Positions 1 to 8,956 are shown, numbered from the stretch's first letter. The stretch: 64,000 nucleotides of DNA from Hydrogenispora ethanolica (GCF_004340685.1 NZ_SLUN01000003.1:62001-126000), one strand, 5' to 3'. Notes: generated from the sequence alone by a model not told the origin. Translations and numbers: made by a program.

Positions 1-65
1 ATATCCCGGACCAGCGCCCGGGTGAAACCGAAACTGCCAGCGCCGATAAAGGCGATCTTTTTCAT
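1..65 (-). CDS. Glycoside hydrolase family 4 enzyme, N-terminal fragment
   Basis: Only the first 21 codons lie in the window; the gene runs off the left edge. The visible start KKIAFIGAGSFGFT is the NAD-binding Rossmann turn (GxGSxxFT) typical of GH4 alpha-glucosidases/alpha-galactosidases, which hydrolyse glycosides by an NAD- and metal-dependent redox mechanism in the cytoplasm. A strong ribosome site (AGGAGGGAG on the minus strand) precedes the ATG. It is divergent from an AraC regulator and next to a sugar importer, which fits intracellular breakdown of an imported oligosaccharide. The exact substrate cannot be told from this fragment. Confidence 0.72.
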   Translation of the reverse strand, partial: MKKIAFIGAGSFGFTRALVRD

Positions 66-113
66 GAAACTCCCTCCTGAGACTCGGATTGGAACGAACG
101 ATACTTCTATTGT

Positions 114-125
114 AACGGAACCGTT
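114..125. promoter_or_regulatory. Inverted repeat between divergent glycosidase and AraC genes
   Basis: AACGG-AA-CCGTT is a perfect 5-bp inverted repeat with a 2-bp centre, in the short divergent promoter region. A good -10 box (TATAAT, 161-166) lies to its right for the AraC gene. It could be an operator for either gene, but no second copy was found to support this. Confidence 0.3.
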
Positions 126-207
126 TGCCAAGTAAATGGAGGAATGTGGCGTAAATATGGTATAATGTTGGATGGTAATCAGTGAGAAGCGAGGTTGGCG
201 CGGAAAA

Positions 208-1044
208 ATGCCACAAGTCATTGATCTTCATCCGCCGCATCGTTCCGAGTTGGATATGTACAATTGTGGAATCGAGGATTGCCGGCCGGGCCATTTTTTC
301 GGGCCGGCGGTCCGGGAGTATTATCTGATCCATGTCATCCGCAGCGGCAAAGGCTTCTTCCAAGTGGGGAACCAGCGCTATCCGTTGCGGCGGGGACAGG
401 GGTTTTTGATCTGCCCGGATGTGGTCACCTTCTATCAGGCGGATCAAGACGACCCCTGGCACTATTCGTGGGTGGGGTTCAACGGAACGAAAGCCCGGGA
501 TTATTTGGAAGCGGCCGGTCTCAGCCAGGCCAATCCCATCTTCGGCTTCGACCGCGAGGACGCGCTGCCGGAATGGATCGGCCGGATGGTGGAGGCCGGT
601 TCGCTGGGGCGGGGCCGGGAGACCGCTCTGCGGGGGCTGCTCTACCTCTTTCTGTCCCGGCTGATCGAAAATGCCAAGACGGAGTGCGCCGGCAACCAGC
701 TCTCCAAGAAGGAACAGTACCTCCAAAAGGCCATCGAGTTTATCCGGATCAATTACTCGCGGAAGATTACCGTCCGGCAGATCGCCGCCTTTGTCGGATT
801 GGACCGGAGCTATCTCAGCGCCCTGTTCCGGGAGGAACTGCACCGCAGCCCGCAGGAGTTCCTGATCCGCTTCCGCATGGAGAAGGCCCGCGGCTTCATG
901 GCCAATGAGTCGTTGTCCATCGGCGACGTGGCCCGCTCGGTCGGGTATGACGATCCGCTGCAGTTTTCGAAGGCTTTTAAGAAATGGAGCGGCCTGCCGC
1001 CCAGCCGCTACCGGAAAAGGGCCGGCGAGGACGCATCCGGCTGA
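208..1044 (+). CDS. AraC family transcriptional regulator
   Basis: A one-component sugar regulator of 278 residues. The N-terminal half is an AraC-type cupin (YYLIHVIRSGKGFF, then the PW-HYSWVGFNG signature). The C-terminal 100 residues hold two helix-turn-helix motifs (ITVRQIAAFVGLDRSYLSAL and SIGDVARSVGYDDPLQFSKA) followed by PSRYR. An upstream ATG at 172 is in frame, but a TATAAT at 161-166 would place transcription start near 173, so 208 is the more likely start. It is divergent from the GH4 gene and probably activates the local sugar genes when its ligand is bound. Confidence 0.85.
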   Translation: MPQVIDLHPPHRSELDMYNCGIEDCRPGHFFGPAVREYYLIHVIRSGKGFFQVGNQRYPLRRGQGFLICPDVVTFYQADQDDPWHYSWVGFNGTKARDYLEAAGLSQANPIFGFDREDALPEWIGRMVEAGSLGRGRETALRGLLYLFLSRLIENAKTECAGNQLSKKEQYLQKAIEFIRINYSRKITVRQIAAFVGLDRSYLSALFREELHRSPQEFLIRFRMEKARGFMANESLSIGDVARSVGYDDPLQFSKAFKKWSGLPPSRYRKRAGEDASG

Positions 1045-1069
1045 ACCGGGCGGCAGCGGCGCGCGATGG

Positions 1070-1831
1070 CTATGGCTCGCGGAATTCCGAAGGGCTTTTG
1101 CCGGTCATCTGCTTAAAGACCCGGCTGAAATAGAAGGGGTCGGGATAGCCCACCAGCTCTCCGACGGTCTTGACATCCAGCTCCGGCCGCCCCCGCAAGA
1201 GGTGTTTGGCCTCATTGATCCGCAGGGTCAGCAGGTATTTCACCGGAGTCTCGTCGTAGTGTTTCTTGAATAACTTGCTCAGATAGGAAGCGTTGAAGTT
1301 AAAGCTCTTCGCCAGCGAGTTCAGATTGATCTCCTGGGTGAAATTCTCCTTAATGAAGCGGGCCACGATCGCCACGATCTCTTCCGGCGTCTGATTGCCC
1401 GGCGCATTCCGGGCCAGCTGGCGCAGGAGGGCCTGGGTTTCGTTCTCCAGCGAAACTTTGATGGCGGTCAGCGCTTCCCGCAGTTCATCGGGTTCCAGCG
1501 GTTTCAACAGGTAATCCTTGACGCCGTATTTGATGGCCTGCTTGGCGTATTCGAACTCGCTGTACCCGCTGATAATGATGGTTTTGATATAGGGGTAGTT
1601 CAGCGTGACCTGTTTCAGCAGCTCCAAACCGTCAATGACCGGCATCCGGATGTCGGTCAGCAACAGATCGGGGGAGTGCTCTTCGATCAGCTCCAGCGCC
1701 TGTTTGCCGTTTTGGGCGGCCCCCACCACGCTGAAACCCAGCTGAAAACCGTGGATATGCTTGATGATGTGATTCAGGATCAGCTCTTCGTCTTCAGCCA
1801 CAACGGCTTTCAGAATCGCTTCGTTCGCCAT
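1070..1831 (-). CDS. Response regulator, AraC-type output (YesN-like)
   Basis: A 253-residue response regulator. A receiver domain (acidic VVAEDEEL, phospho-acceptor Asp in LLLTDIRMP, Lys in DYLLKPLEP) is followed by an AraC helix-turn-helix domain ending KSPSEFRE. The start at 1831 is chosen because GGAGGAGC stands just before it; the frame is open further upstream only because it overlaps the kinase gene. It is cotranscribed with the preceding sensor kinase (38-bp overlap). In this family the pair senses extracellular sugars and activates adjacent ABC importer genes, which fits the importer at 3885-7006. Confidence 0.9.
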   Translation of the reverse strand: MANEAILKAVVAEDEELILNHIIKHIHGFQLGFSVVGAAQNGKQALELIEEHSPDLLLTDIRMPVIDGLELLKQVTLNYPYIKTIIISGYSEFEYAKQAIKYGVKDYLLKPLEPDELREALTAIKVSLENETQALLRQLARNAPGNQTPEEIVAIVARFIKENFTQEINLNSLAKSFNFNASYLSKLFKKHYDETPVKYLLTLRINEAKHLLRGRPELDVKTVGELVGYPDPFYFSRVFKQMTGKSPSEFREP

Positions 1832-3683
1832 TTTGCTCCTCCGTGGTTTCTTCCGCTTGGCCGCCGATGGTGATGACCGCGCCGCCCTCCGCCTGATTGG
1901 CGATTTCAAAAAACATCCGCCCGCCATAGATCAGCTTCAGCCGGATATAGATATTCAGCAGCCCCATGCCATCCAGTTCCAGGCTGGGCAACAAGCCGTT
2001 TTGATTGATCGCGGCGATCTTGCCCCGGATCGCCGCCATTTCCTCGTCCGTAAAACCGGGGCCGTTATCGCGGACCGAGACCCGCCAATCCGACCCGTCC
2101 CAATCCCCGTTCACCGTGATCCGCCAGGGCGGCTCGTTTTTGGTGCCGTGCTTGATGGCGTTTTCGACCAGCGGTTGAATGACCAGCTTGGGGATGTGAA
2201 TCGCCTTCATCCGGGGATCGATCCGGAGGTCATAGGAAAGATGGTTGCGGTAACGGAATTTCATACATTCCAGATACTTTTGGGTATATTCCAGCTCCGC
2301 CTGGAGCTTGACCAGGGGGGACTTATGGGAGGAAATGTAGCGCAGCATGTGCGAGACGTTTTTGCACATGGTGATCACCGCATCGTGCATATTCTCCTCG
2401 GCCATGATGATGATCGTGGCCAGCGTGTTGTATAAAAAATGGGGGTTCATCTGGGATTGCAGGGCCAGCATCTTGGACTGCATTTCCTGGGATTGGGAGA
2501 GCAGCAGGGCATCCATGGACTGTTTCAGCTTGACGCTCATGTTTTGGAACGCCATATTCAATTCTTCCAGCTCATTCAGGTCACTGGTCAATCTGGGCTG
2601 GGTCTGCGCGAAGAGCATCTCCAGGTCCAGTTTCTTGATGGCCCGGTGAATGCGCTGAATCGGAGTGGTCACCTTTTTGGCGAGGCCGAACGAGATGAGC
2701 AGCGTCAACAGGAGCAACCCGACGCTGCCGAAGACCACGATCTTGGTGAAGGTGATCACCGGGGCCAGGACCAATTGCTGCGACTCGACGATCAATACCT
2801 TCCAGCCGCTATAATCGGAACTGGTGTAGGTCACGATCTCCCGGGCGCCGCTGACGGGGTTTTGAACGGTGGTCGAGGCGGTGCCGGCGTTTTGGGTGCG
2901 GATGACTTCGAAGTATTTCCGGTAGCGCGGATCCGGACGTTGATTGTAGGGGTACAATAGCTGGCCCCGGTCGTTGAAGACGTAGAGCAGTTTTTTGCCG
3001 GATTCCCGGTTAACCAGATCATTCAGGCCATTAAAGATGATGTCGCAGTCCTGCTCGATCTCGACGATCCCTTGTTTGGTCCAGTCCCGGTCGAGCAACA
3101 CCCGGCAGAGCGAGATATACAGCTTGTCGTCGGAGATGCCGCGGATGCGCATCAAAAGGTTGTCGGCGTGCGGGGCGGAGATGTAACGGTCGCCATTGCG
3201 CAACAGCACCTCGGGGTACCAGAATTTTTTCTCCAAAGCGATTTTGGTGGTGGTGTTGGAGATGCCGGCCCCGACCATTTCGCCGTTGAAGTCGTACAGG
3301 TTGATCTGGCTGACGGTTTGGGAGGGGCCGATGATCGCCATGAAGATGTCGATCAGTTCCTTGGTGTTGTAATACTTTTCGACCTTCAGCTCGGTGCTTT
3401 CGCTGTCGGGGTTGATATTGTAGGAGAGATGCTTGTAAAAATGGCTTTTGATCAGGCTGGAGTAACAGATGCTCATCGAGACCGTATTCATCTTGAGCAC
3501 CTCGGCGTCGAGCTTCTCGGAGATCGATTCGCAGAGGCTCTGCTGGGAAGCGGAAGCCCGGTTCTTAAGCAGCGTGGAAGTGTAATAGTAGAAAAATACG
3601 GCGAAGATCAGGATACTGGCCATGATCAATGCCGAATAGGAGAAAAACAGGTTCGCTTGGATGGTTTTCAGGCGTTTTTTCAT
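1794..3683 (-). CDS. Sensor histidine kinase (YesM-like)
   Basis: A 629-residue membrane kinase. It has one membrane segment near residues 12-34, a roughly 260-residue extracellular sensor, a second segment near 297-320, a HAMP linker, a His_kinase domain with the phospho-His in MNPHFLYNT, and a HATPase domain (NAIKHG, DNGPGF, GMGLLNI). This is the YesM architecture, in which the kinase phosphorylates the YesN-type regulator encoded immediately downstream. It is divergent from the sugar-binding protein gene, so it probably senses the same carbohydrate. The ligand is unknown. Confidence 0.9.
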   Translation of the reverse strand: MKKRLKTIQANLFFSYSALIMASILIFAVFFYYYTSTLLKNRASASQQSLCESISEKLDAEVLKMNTVSMSICYSSLIKSHFYKHLSYNINPDSESTELKVEKYYNTKELIDIFMAIIGPSQTVSQINLYDFNGEMVGAGISNTTTKIALEKKFWYPEVLLRNGDRYISAPHADNLLMRIRGISDDKLYISLCRVLLDRDWTKQGIVEIEQDCDIIFNGLNDLVNRESGKKLLYVFNDRGQLLYPYNQRPDPRYRKYFEVIRTQNAGTASTTVQNPVSGAREIVTYTSSDYSGWKVLIVESQQLVLAPVITFTKIVVFGSVGLLLLTLLISFGLAKKVTTPIQRIHRAIKKLDLEMLFAQTQPRLTSDLNELEELNMAFQNMSVKLKQSMDALLLSQSQEMQSKMLALQSQMNPHFLYNTLATIIIMAEENMHDAVITMCKNVSHMLRYISSHKSPLVKLQAELEYTQKYLECMKFRYRNHLSYDLRIDPRMKAIHIPKLVIQPLVENAIKHGTKNEPPWRITVNGDWDGSDWRVSVRDNGPGFTDEEMAAIRGKIAAINQNGLLPSLELDGMGLLNIYIRLKLIYGGRMFFEIANQAEGGAVITIGGQAEETTEEQNGERSDSESRCG

Positions 3684-3884
3684 ATTCCATCAGTCCTTAT
3701 TTTCGGGGTGGAAAAAAAGTACAAATAACAAATCCGATTCGTACATGGCAAAACCGGCCGGCATCCGTTAAGCTAAGATTATGATCATTGCAATCTAATT
3801 GTAATCAATCGGGAAGGGGGTGTCAAATCCAGCCAAGAAGTTATGACATTCCAGTCAATATGACAAGGGGGTAGATGGGAGATT

Positions 3885-5171
3885 ATGAGAAAATTTTTAT
3901 TGGTTTTGTTGGTGATGGCCCTCATGGTCGGCGCCTTTGGCACGGTGTACGGAGCGAAGAAAAATGTGACGCTTACCTTCGGCGCGCACCAGGCCGGAGT
4001 CCCGATCTCCGGGGTCGACCAGAAGATCGCCAAAGTCTTCGAGAAAGAGACCGGCATCAAGATTGACTTTCAGATCGTTCCCGACGCGCAATGGCGCGAT
4101 CTTTTAAAAGTGAAGCTGGCCTCGGGCGAAGCGCCCGACATCTTCCTGGTGGACGCCGATCCGTTCTCGCTCAATGACCGGATTCATCCCGCCGAAAATT
4201 GCATCGACCTGTCGAAAGAAAAATGGCTGTCCCGGATGGACCCGGTGTTCCGTCCCAGTCTCTCCTATAAAGGCAAGGTGTATGGCCTTTCGATCTTCCC
4301 CGGGGTGAAGATCTGGGTCTACTATTACGACAAGGCTTTGTTCAAAAAGCTGAATCTGCAGCCGCCCAAGAATTACGCCGAGTTCAAGAAGGTCTGCCAG
4401 ACCGTCAAGGATGCCGGAGTGGTTCCGGTGTATGAGGCCTTGGCCAATGGCTGGCACCAGGTGCTGCCGCTGTTTGAGATCGGCGCCACCTATGAAAAGC
4501 ACCATCCCAAACTTTACGATCGCCTGAATACCAATAAAGTCAAGGTCACCGAGATTCCGGAGTTGGCCAAGACCCTCGGCCAGCTGAAGGAATTTGCCGA
4601 CCTGGGCTTCTATAACAAAGATTTCATGACCGCCAATTACGATGACGGCTTCAAAGTCATCGCCGAGGGGAAAGCCGCCATGTTCATGGCCGGAAAAGGC
4701 TGGCGGGAACAGTTGGATTCGCTGTATCCCGGGAAAGCCGAAAATATCGGGTTCTTTATCATGCCGTGGTGCGACAACCAGATTTTGAACGTCAACCCGG
4801 CCGGAAACGCCCGGTTTGGTTATAAAAAGAGCAAACATGTCAAAGAGATCTTGCAATATTTCCGGTTCCTGACCCGGCATGATATCCTGCAAATGCGCCA
4901 GGACCTGGATCCGCAAACTCCCGAGTTGAACTGGCCGGAGATCAAGACCCGCTATCCGGCTGATTTCCAAGCGCTGTTGACCAACTCCCCCAAGGGCACG
5001 GTCATGCAGTATGGCGTGAAATATATCGATTCGCAATGGATGGATGTGGGCAAGGACATCGAGGCAATGTACGCCGGGGCTTTGACCCCCAAGCAAGTGG
5101 TGGAAAACATCCAAAAGCGCCGGGTCGAACAGGCCACGCTTCAAAAAGATCCGTATTGGACCAAAAAATAA
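3885..5171 (+). CDS. Sugar ABC transporter substrate-binding protein
   Basis: A family-1 extracellular solute-binding protein of 428 residues. A hydrophobic signal peptide (residues 3-24, ending VYGA) is followed by the domain start (VTLTFGAHQAG) and the SGEAPDIFLVDAD segment typical of oligosaccharide-binding proteins. No lipobox cysteine is visible, which is unusual for a Gram-positive-type cell: the protein may be held by an uncleaved signal or released. It heads an operon with two permeases. No ATPase gene lies in the operon, so a shared MsmX-type ATPase is likely. Confidence 0.9.
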   Translation: MRKFLLVLLVMALMVGAFGTVYGAKKNVTLTFGAHQAGVPISGVDQKIAKVFEKETGIKIDFQIVPDAQWRDLLKVKLASGEAPDIFLVDADPFSLNDRIHPAENCIDLSKEKWLSRMDPVFRPSLSYKGKVYGLSIFPGVKIWVYYYDKALFKKLNLQPPKNYAEFKKVCQTVKDAGVVPVYEALANGWHQVLPLFEIGATYEKHHPKLYDRLNTNKVKVTEIPELAKTLGQLKEFADLGFYNKDFMTANYDDGFKVIAEGKAAMFMAGKGWREQLDSLYPGKAENIGFFIMPWCDNQILNVNPAGNARFGYKKSKHVKEILQYFRFLTRHDILQMRQDLDPQTPELNWPEIKTRYPADFQALLTNSPKGTVMQYGVKYIDSQWMDVGKDIEAMYAGALTPKQVVENIQKRRVEQATLQKDPYWTKK

Positions 5172-5225
5172 GCCGCGACTGTACTGGCATTGACATCGGA
5201 AGAACTGAAAACCGTAATGCGATGG

Positions 5226-5255
5226 GGCACTTCTCCTTTAAAAGGGTGAAGTGCC
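5226..5255 (+). terminator. Intercistronic stem-loop after the binding-protein gene
   Basis: GGCACTTC (5226-5233) pairs perfectly with GAAGTGCC (5248-5255). It sits between the binding-protein gene and the first permease gene and lacks a long T-run. Such hairpins commonly stabilise or partly terminate the transcript so that binding protein is made in excess over permease. Confidence 0.55.
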
Positions 5256-5303
5256 TCTTCCGTATCGGGGATAATCGGCTCTGAGCTTGCAAAGGAGAAA
5301 GCG

Positions 5304-6179
5304 ATGAATAAAAGCAAAATCTATCCGGGCTATTTTTTAATCGGAGCGCTGGCCATTTACTTTGTTTTGCTGCTCCTCCCCAGTCTGGTGGGCATCTATT
5401 ATTCCTTTACCGACTGGAACAGTTTTGATCCGGCCATTCACTTTGTGGGACTCGCCAATTTTAAAAAGGTCTTCTCCGCCGATGAATTGTACGGGTTTTA
5501 CATCTGGAACACCATCAAATTCACGCTCTTCACGACTTTCCTGAAGACGCTCATCGGATTCGGGGCCGCTTTGTTATTGATCCGCAATGTGAAATGGATC
5601 AATTTTCACCGGATGGTGATGTTCTCCCCGCAAGTGCTGTCCTTTGTGATCGTGGGCTTGATCTTCCGCAGCCTGTTCAATCCGACCGAGGGGTTTATCA
5701 ATGAGACCCTCAAGCTGATCGGACTGGGGGCTTTGGGCCAGAACTGGCTGGGTGATATCAAATGGGCCTTCAGTTCCATTATGGCGGTGGACACCTGGAA
5801 AGGCGCGGGATACCTGATGGTGCTGTTCATCGCCGGCTTAAAATCGATCCCGGAGATGTATTATGAAGCCGCGGAGATCGACGGCGCCAATTATTTTCAA
5901 AAAATGGCCAAAGTGACTTTGCCGCTGATCATGCCGGTGATCACCATCACGCTGGTGCTGAATATTACGTACGGGCTGCGGGTTTTCGATTCGGTCTATG
6001 TCCTGACCAACGGCGGGCCCGGCTTCGCCACCGGGGTCCTCAACACGGTCGTCTTCAAAGAGTTTTCCAAAGGCACCTATGCGGTGGGTAGCGCCTTATC
6101 CACGATTTTGTTCGTCTTCATCTGCACCTTCTGCTACTTTCTGATTCAGGCGATGAACAAAAAGGAGGTCGATTACTGA
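5304..6179 (+). CDS. Sugar ABC transporter permease (MalF/UgpA type)
   Basis: A 291-residue inner-membrane permease with about six hydrophobic segments. It carries the EAA loop that contacts the ATPase (YYEAAEIDGANYFQKMAKVTLP), followed by LNITYGLRVFDSVYVLTNGGPG, typical of the MalF/UgpA branch. An AGGAG site precedes the ATG. Its stop overlaps the start of the second permease by one base (TGATG), so the two are translationally coupled. Together with the upstream binding protein it imports an oligosaccharide of unknown identity. Confidence 0.93.
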   Translation: MNKSKIYPGYFLIGALAIYFVLLLLPSLVGIYYSFTDWNSFDPAIHFVGLANFKKVFSADELYGFYIWNTIKFTLFTTFLKTLIGFGAALLLIRNVKWINFHRMVMFSPQVLSFVIVGLIFRSLFNPTEGFINETLKLIGLGALGQNWLGDIKWAFSSIMAVDTWKGAGYLMVLFIAGLKSIPEMYYEAAEIDGANYFQKMAKVTLPLIMPVITITLVLNITYGLRVFDSVYVLTNGGPGFATGVLNTVVFKEFSKGTYAVGSALSTILFVFICTFCYFLIQAMNKKEVDY

Positions 6180-7006
6180 TGCTCAAGTGGATCCGGCCCT
6201 TGCTCAAAAACGCTTTTGCCTGGCTGCTCAGTATCGTGGTGCTGATCCCTTTCGCGGTCATGCTGGTCAATTCATTGAAAACCCGGGAAGAATCCTACTC
6301 GATGACCTTAAAGCTGCCGGCGGTCCTGCAATTCCAGAATTATCTCACCGTCATCGAACAGGGCAATGTCATCCCTTCGTTCTTCAACAGCTTCATGTAC
6401 GCCTCGCTCTCGGTGGTGCTGGTGGTACTGACCTGTTCGATGGCTGCCTTCGTCATTTCGCGCAATGATACCCGCCTGAACCGGTTCGCTTACTTCTTTA
6501 TCATCATGGGAATCGTCCTGCCCGTGAACTATGTGGCGCTGATGAAAGTGATGCAAGTGACGATGCTCAATAATACCCGCCTGGGCATCAGCCTGCTGTA
6601 TACGGCCATGAATATCCCGATCAGCCTCTTCATTACCTGCAGTTTTATCGGTTCCATTCCCAAGGATCTCGACGAAGCGGCGATTATCGATGGTTGCGGT
6701 CCCTGGAGCCTGTTCTTCCGGATCATCTTTCCGCTGTTAAAGCCGGTGGCGGTCACGGTGGGGGTCCTATGCTTCATGGCGAGCTGGAACGATTTTATGA
6801 TGCCGCTCTATTATCTGAATAACTCGGCGAAATGGCCGATGTCGCTGACCGTTTACAGTTTCTTCGGCGCCAGCATGCAAGCCCAGCGTCAGTGGAATCT
6901 GGTCTGCGCCGACATCGTGTTGACCAGCATCCCGGTGATCGTTGTTTACCTGTTGGGCCAGAAATACATCGTCTCCGGAATCACGGCCGGAGCCGTCAAA
7001 GGTTGA
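6179..7006 (+). CDS. Sugar ABC transporter permease (MalG/UgpE type)
   Basis: A 275-residue second permease of the importer. The N-terminal KTREESY region, six membrane segments and the EAA loop (LDEAAIIDGCGPWSLFFRII) place it in the MalG/UgpE branch. The ATG overlaps the previous stop, and an AAAGGAGG site lies within the end of the upstream gene. A dispersed repeat copy begins 37 bp after its stop, in the position where a terminator would be expected. Confidence 0.93.
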   Translation: MLKWIRPLLKNAFAWLLSIVVLIPFAVMLVNSLKTREESYSMTLKLPAVLQFQNYLTVIEQGNVIPSFFNSFMYASLSVVLVVLTCSMAAFVISRNDTRLNRFAYFFIIMGIVLPVNYVALMKVMQVTMLNNTRLGISLLYTAMNIPISLFITCSFIGSIPKDLDEAAIIDGCGPWSLFFRIIFPLLKPVAVTVGVLCFMASWNDFMMPLYYLNNSAKWPMSLTVYSFFGASMQAQRQWNLVCADIVLTSIPVIVVYLLGQKYIVSGITAGAVKG

Positions 7007-7043
7007 TGACTCGGAAGGTAAGATGTTGGCCATTCTCTGCTAA

Positions 7044-7173
7044 AAGCGTTGTGATAAACCCTGTCCGAAGGCCAGGGTGAACACAAAAGCTCAGAAAAGC
7101 AAGTGATAAAGTCGTTTTTTAGGCCATTGAAAGGATGATTTCCGAATTTGAGGACTTTATCACATGGCTTCTA
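7044..7173 (+). repeat. Dispersed two-hairpin repeat, copy A
   Basis: The 5' module has GTGATAAACCCTG opposite CAGGGTGAACAC. A linker (AGCTCAGAAAAGCAA) follows, then a second stem GTGATAAAGTC/GACTTTATCAC enclosing a variable core, and ATGGCTT ends the unit. The same arms recur at 15672, 48798, 57444, 57574, 62431 and 62562. The core here matches the core of the copy at 62562 in reverse orientation (shared CTCAAATTCGGAAATCA). Confidence 0.8.
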
Positions 7174-7253
7174 AAGTTGCAGAACATTTACGGATAATGC
7201 GACATATCATGCTTTGGATCGCGGCTCGGCTTGCATTATAAACGGCCACGATT

Positions 7254-7302
7254 CAAAGAGCTGTGATAAACCCGGCTAAAACCGGAAAAGTCACGGCGAT
7301 TG
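7254..7302 (+). repeat. Solo 5' module of the dispersed repeat
   Basis: CAAAGAGCTGTGATAAACC, a CCGG stem and AAAAGTCACGGCGATTG form a stem with an internal loop. It is nearly identical to the first module of the tandem units at 57444 and 57574, but no variable-core hairpin follows. It ends about 35 bp before the crystallin-fold gene, so it would lie in that gene's 5' leader if transcribed. Confidence 0.6.
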
Positions 7303-7337
7303 TTTCCAAATAGAAACTTCGACAAGGAGGCATTATC

Positions 7338-7610
7338 ATGGCCGGTCATCTGATCCTGTTCCAACACGCCGATCTTCGCGGAGCTCACCGGCATGTCTTC
7401 GAAAAGGAAGCCGATTTATGTTACGCCAACGATACCTTCTATCACGGTTCGATCGCTTCGTTCGTGATCCTCTCCGGAGTCTGGAAATTCTACCGGGACG
7501 CCAAATACAAGCGGCCTTATTCGAGAGAATTTGGACCGGGTATTTACCGGTGGGTTGAAGACTGCGGATTTGATAATGATCAGGTCTATTCCTTGCAATG
7601 CATGGGTTGA
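7338..7610 (+). CDS. Beta/gamma-crystallin fold protein
   Basis: A 90-residue protein with no signal peptide. Two Greek-key-like halves are visible: LILFQHADLRGAHRHVF, then SFVILSGVWKFYRDAKY and GPGIYRWVEDCGFDNDQVYSLQ. The Y/F-W-x-F-Y and G-x-Y patterns match single-domain bacterial beta/gamma crystallins, which often bind calcium. The ribosome site AAGGAGG is strong. It stands alone between the repeat region and a bidirectional terminator. Its biological role is unknown. Confidence 0.72.
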   Translation: MAGHLILFQHADLRGAHRHVFEKEADLCYANDTFYHGSIASFVILSGVWKFYRDAKYKRPYSREFGPGIYRWVEDCGFDNDQVYSLQCMG

Positions 7611-7667
7611 TAATGGAATCGGATAGCGTTTTAAAATAGGGAAAAAGCGCTAGCCGATACGGATGGC

Positions 7668-7701
7668 GAAGCCCTGCGATCGATGATTGCAGGGCTTCTT
7701 T
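7668..7701. terminator. Bidirectional terminator
   Basis: GAAGCCCTGC (7668-7677) pairs with GCAGGGCTTC (7689-7698), followed by TTT. It lies between two convergent genes, the crystallin-fold gene and the nitroreductase, and can serve both. Confidence 0.75.
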
Positions 7702-7712
7702 CCATAAAGCAT

Positions 7713-8498
7713 TCAGCCGGGTTCAGCCGGCGAACCATATTTGTTATCGAGAAACCCCGTGGTTTGTAAAACTTGGTAGAGTTCCAGCTGTTTTCGTTCT
7801 GCTTGGGCCGGGTCTTTCGGTTTGCACCATACCTTGTAGAACCAATCAAAATAGCGGGATTGGGACGGATCGGGCCGAAAAATCAATCCCATATTCTGGT
7901 CCGGCCGGTCGTAGGCTGCCACAATCTGCCCGGTTTCAGCCGCCGCTAGTTGCCGGTATTGGCCATGATGGATGATGCCCGGCCCGGTCAAGCGGCCCCG
8001 GCTGGGTTGACCGGGATGGACGGCGTACCCCAGAATCAGGGCGATCAGCGGAAAACAACGCTGTCCGGGCAGGTTAAACTTGGCGTAGAACTGCCGCAGA
8101 TCGCCCCGGTGGATGCTGTTGGTGAAGAGCGAATCGATCCCCAGCGACTTGGCGGCGATGGCCGCGGTTTGAGCGGCCAGAATGGTGTCGGTGCTGCCGG
8201 TGATGAAGTCGGTCAGGCCGCCGCACCCAAAAGGCTGCTGCAGATAAGCGGCGGTATCGGCCAACCGGTTATAATCGACGCAGAAGATCAAGGCCTTGTC
8301 GCCGACATACTGGAGATATTCTTTCATGTCCGCTCGATCGTCCACGACAATGATCGAGTAACTCTGCCGGGCGGAAGCGGAGGCCGCGCGCACCGCGGCT
8401 TCCAGAATGGCCTGCAAGTCTGCGGCGTCGATCCGTTGCGTCGTAAAGCCGCCGTGAATCGAGCGCAGGCTGTGAATGGTCCGTAGGGTTTCATTCAT
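7713..8498 (-). CDS. Nitroreductase family protein
   Basis: A 261-residue FMN-dependent nitroreductase-fold protein. It has an N-terminal RSIHGGF-type start, FMN-contact segments (AAVRAASASARQSYS) and a TILAAQTAAIAAKSLGIDS helix typical of the family, with LGYAVHPGQPSRGR near the end. It likely reduces nitro or quinone substrates with NAD(P)H. It lies just downstream of the PNPOx-type gene and is probably in the same MarR-controlled unit. A C-terminal extension after residue 200 is longer than in minimal nitroreductases. Confidence 0.8.
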   Translation of the reverse strand: MNETLRTIHSLRSIHGGFTTQRIDAADLQAILEAAVRAASASARQSYSIIVVDDRADMKEYLQYVGDKALIFCVDYNRLADTAAYLQQPFGCGGLTDFITGSTDTILAAQTAAIAAKSLGIDSLFTNSIHRGDLRQFYAKFNLPGQRCFPLIALILGYAVHPGQPSRGRLTGPGIIHHGQYRQLAAAETGQIVAAYDRPDQNMGLIFRPDPSQSRYFDWFYKVWCKPKDPAQAERKQLELYQVLQTTGFLDNKYGSPAEPG

Positions 8499-8519
8499 GG
8501 CAAGGGTTCCTTTCCAAAA

Positions 8520-8924
8520 TCAGAAATTGAAGGTCTGGGGCGGATTTCCCGAAAAATCGCTGATGCTGGCCTGGCCATGCTCCAGATAGAAGATGGCGAA
8601 GACCGGATTGTCGGGAGTCTGATAGATCCCGCGGATCATCGGGCTGGCATCGAGGATCCGTTGTTTGAGCGAACGGTCCGGGCTGAAAACGATCGGGCCG
8701 GACAGCCGGAGCCAGGCGCCATTCTTGGAACTGCTGCAGAATTCGATAAAAGCGGTCTGTTGGAGCTGTTGATAGACGGGTTTGGTAGTGGCGGTGCAGA
8801 AATAGAATTTGCCGTCTTCCTCAAATTGGAACTGAAACGGCCGGACCCGGGGTTTGCCTGCCTCCGTCGTGGCCAGGTAGCCATCGGGGTTTTCCTGTAA
8901 AAAAGCGCTCACCTTTTGCATCAT
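8520..8924 (-). CDS. Pyridoxamine 5'-phosphate oxidase family protein
   Basis: A 134-residue split-barrel flavin-binding protein. It shows NPDGYLATTEAGKPRVRPFQF, then FYFCTATTKPVY and WLRLSGPI, which are standard for the small PNPOx-like proteins of Bacillota. The first in-frame ATG (8936) overlaps the GGAGG ribosome site, so the start is placed at the second ATG (8924). A perfect palindrome upstream (8957-8980) matches one in the marR promoter, so MarR control is likely. Confidence 0.85.
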   Translation of the reverse strand: MMQKVSAFLQENPDGYLATTEAGKPRVRPFQFQFEEDGKFYFCTATTKPVYQQLQQTAFIEFCSSSKNGAWLRLSGPIVFSPDRSLKQRILDASPMIRGIYQTPDNPVFAIFYLEHGQASISDFSGNPPQTFNF

Positions 8925-8956
8925 TGATTCCTCCATAAAATAGCAGTGTTTTATGA

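Noticed and set aside
8520-8936. Upstream ATG (8936) as start of the PNPOx-type gene
   Set aside because: It coincides with the GGAGG ribosome site that serves the next in-frame ATG at 8924.
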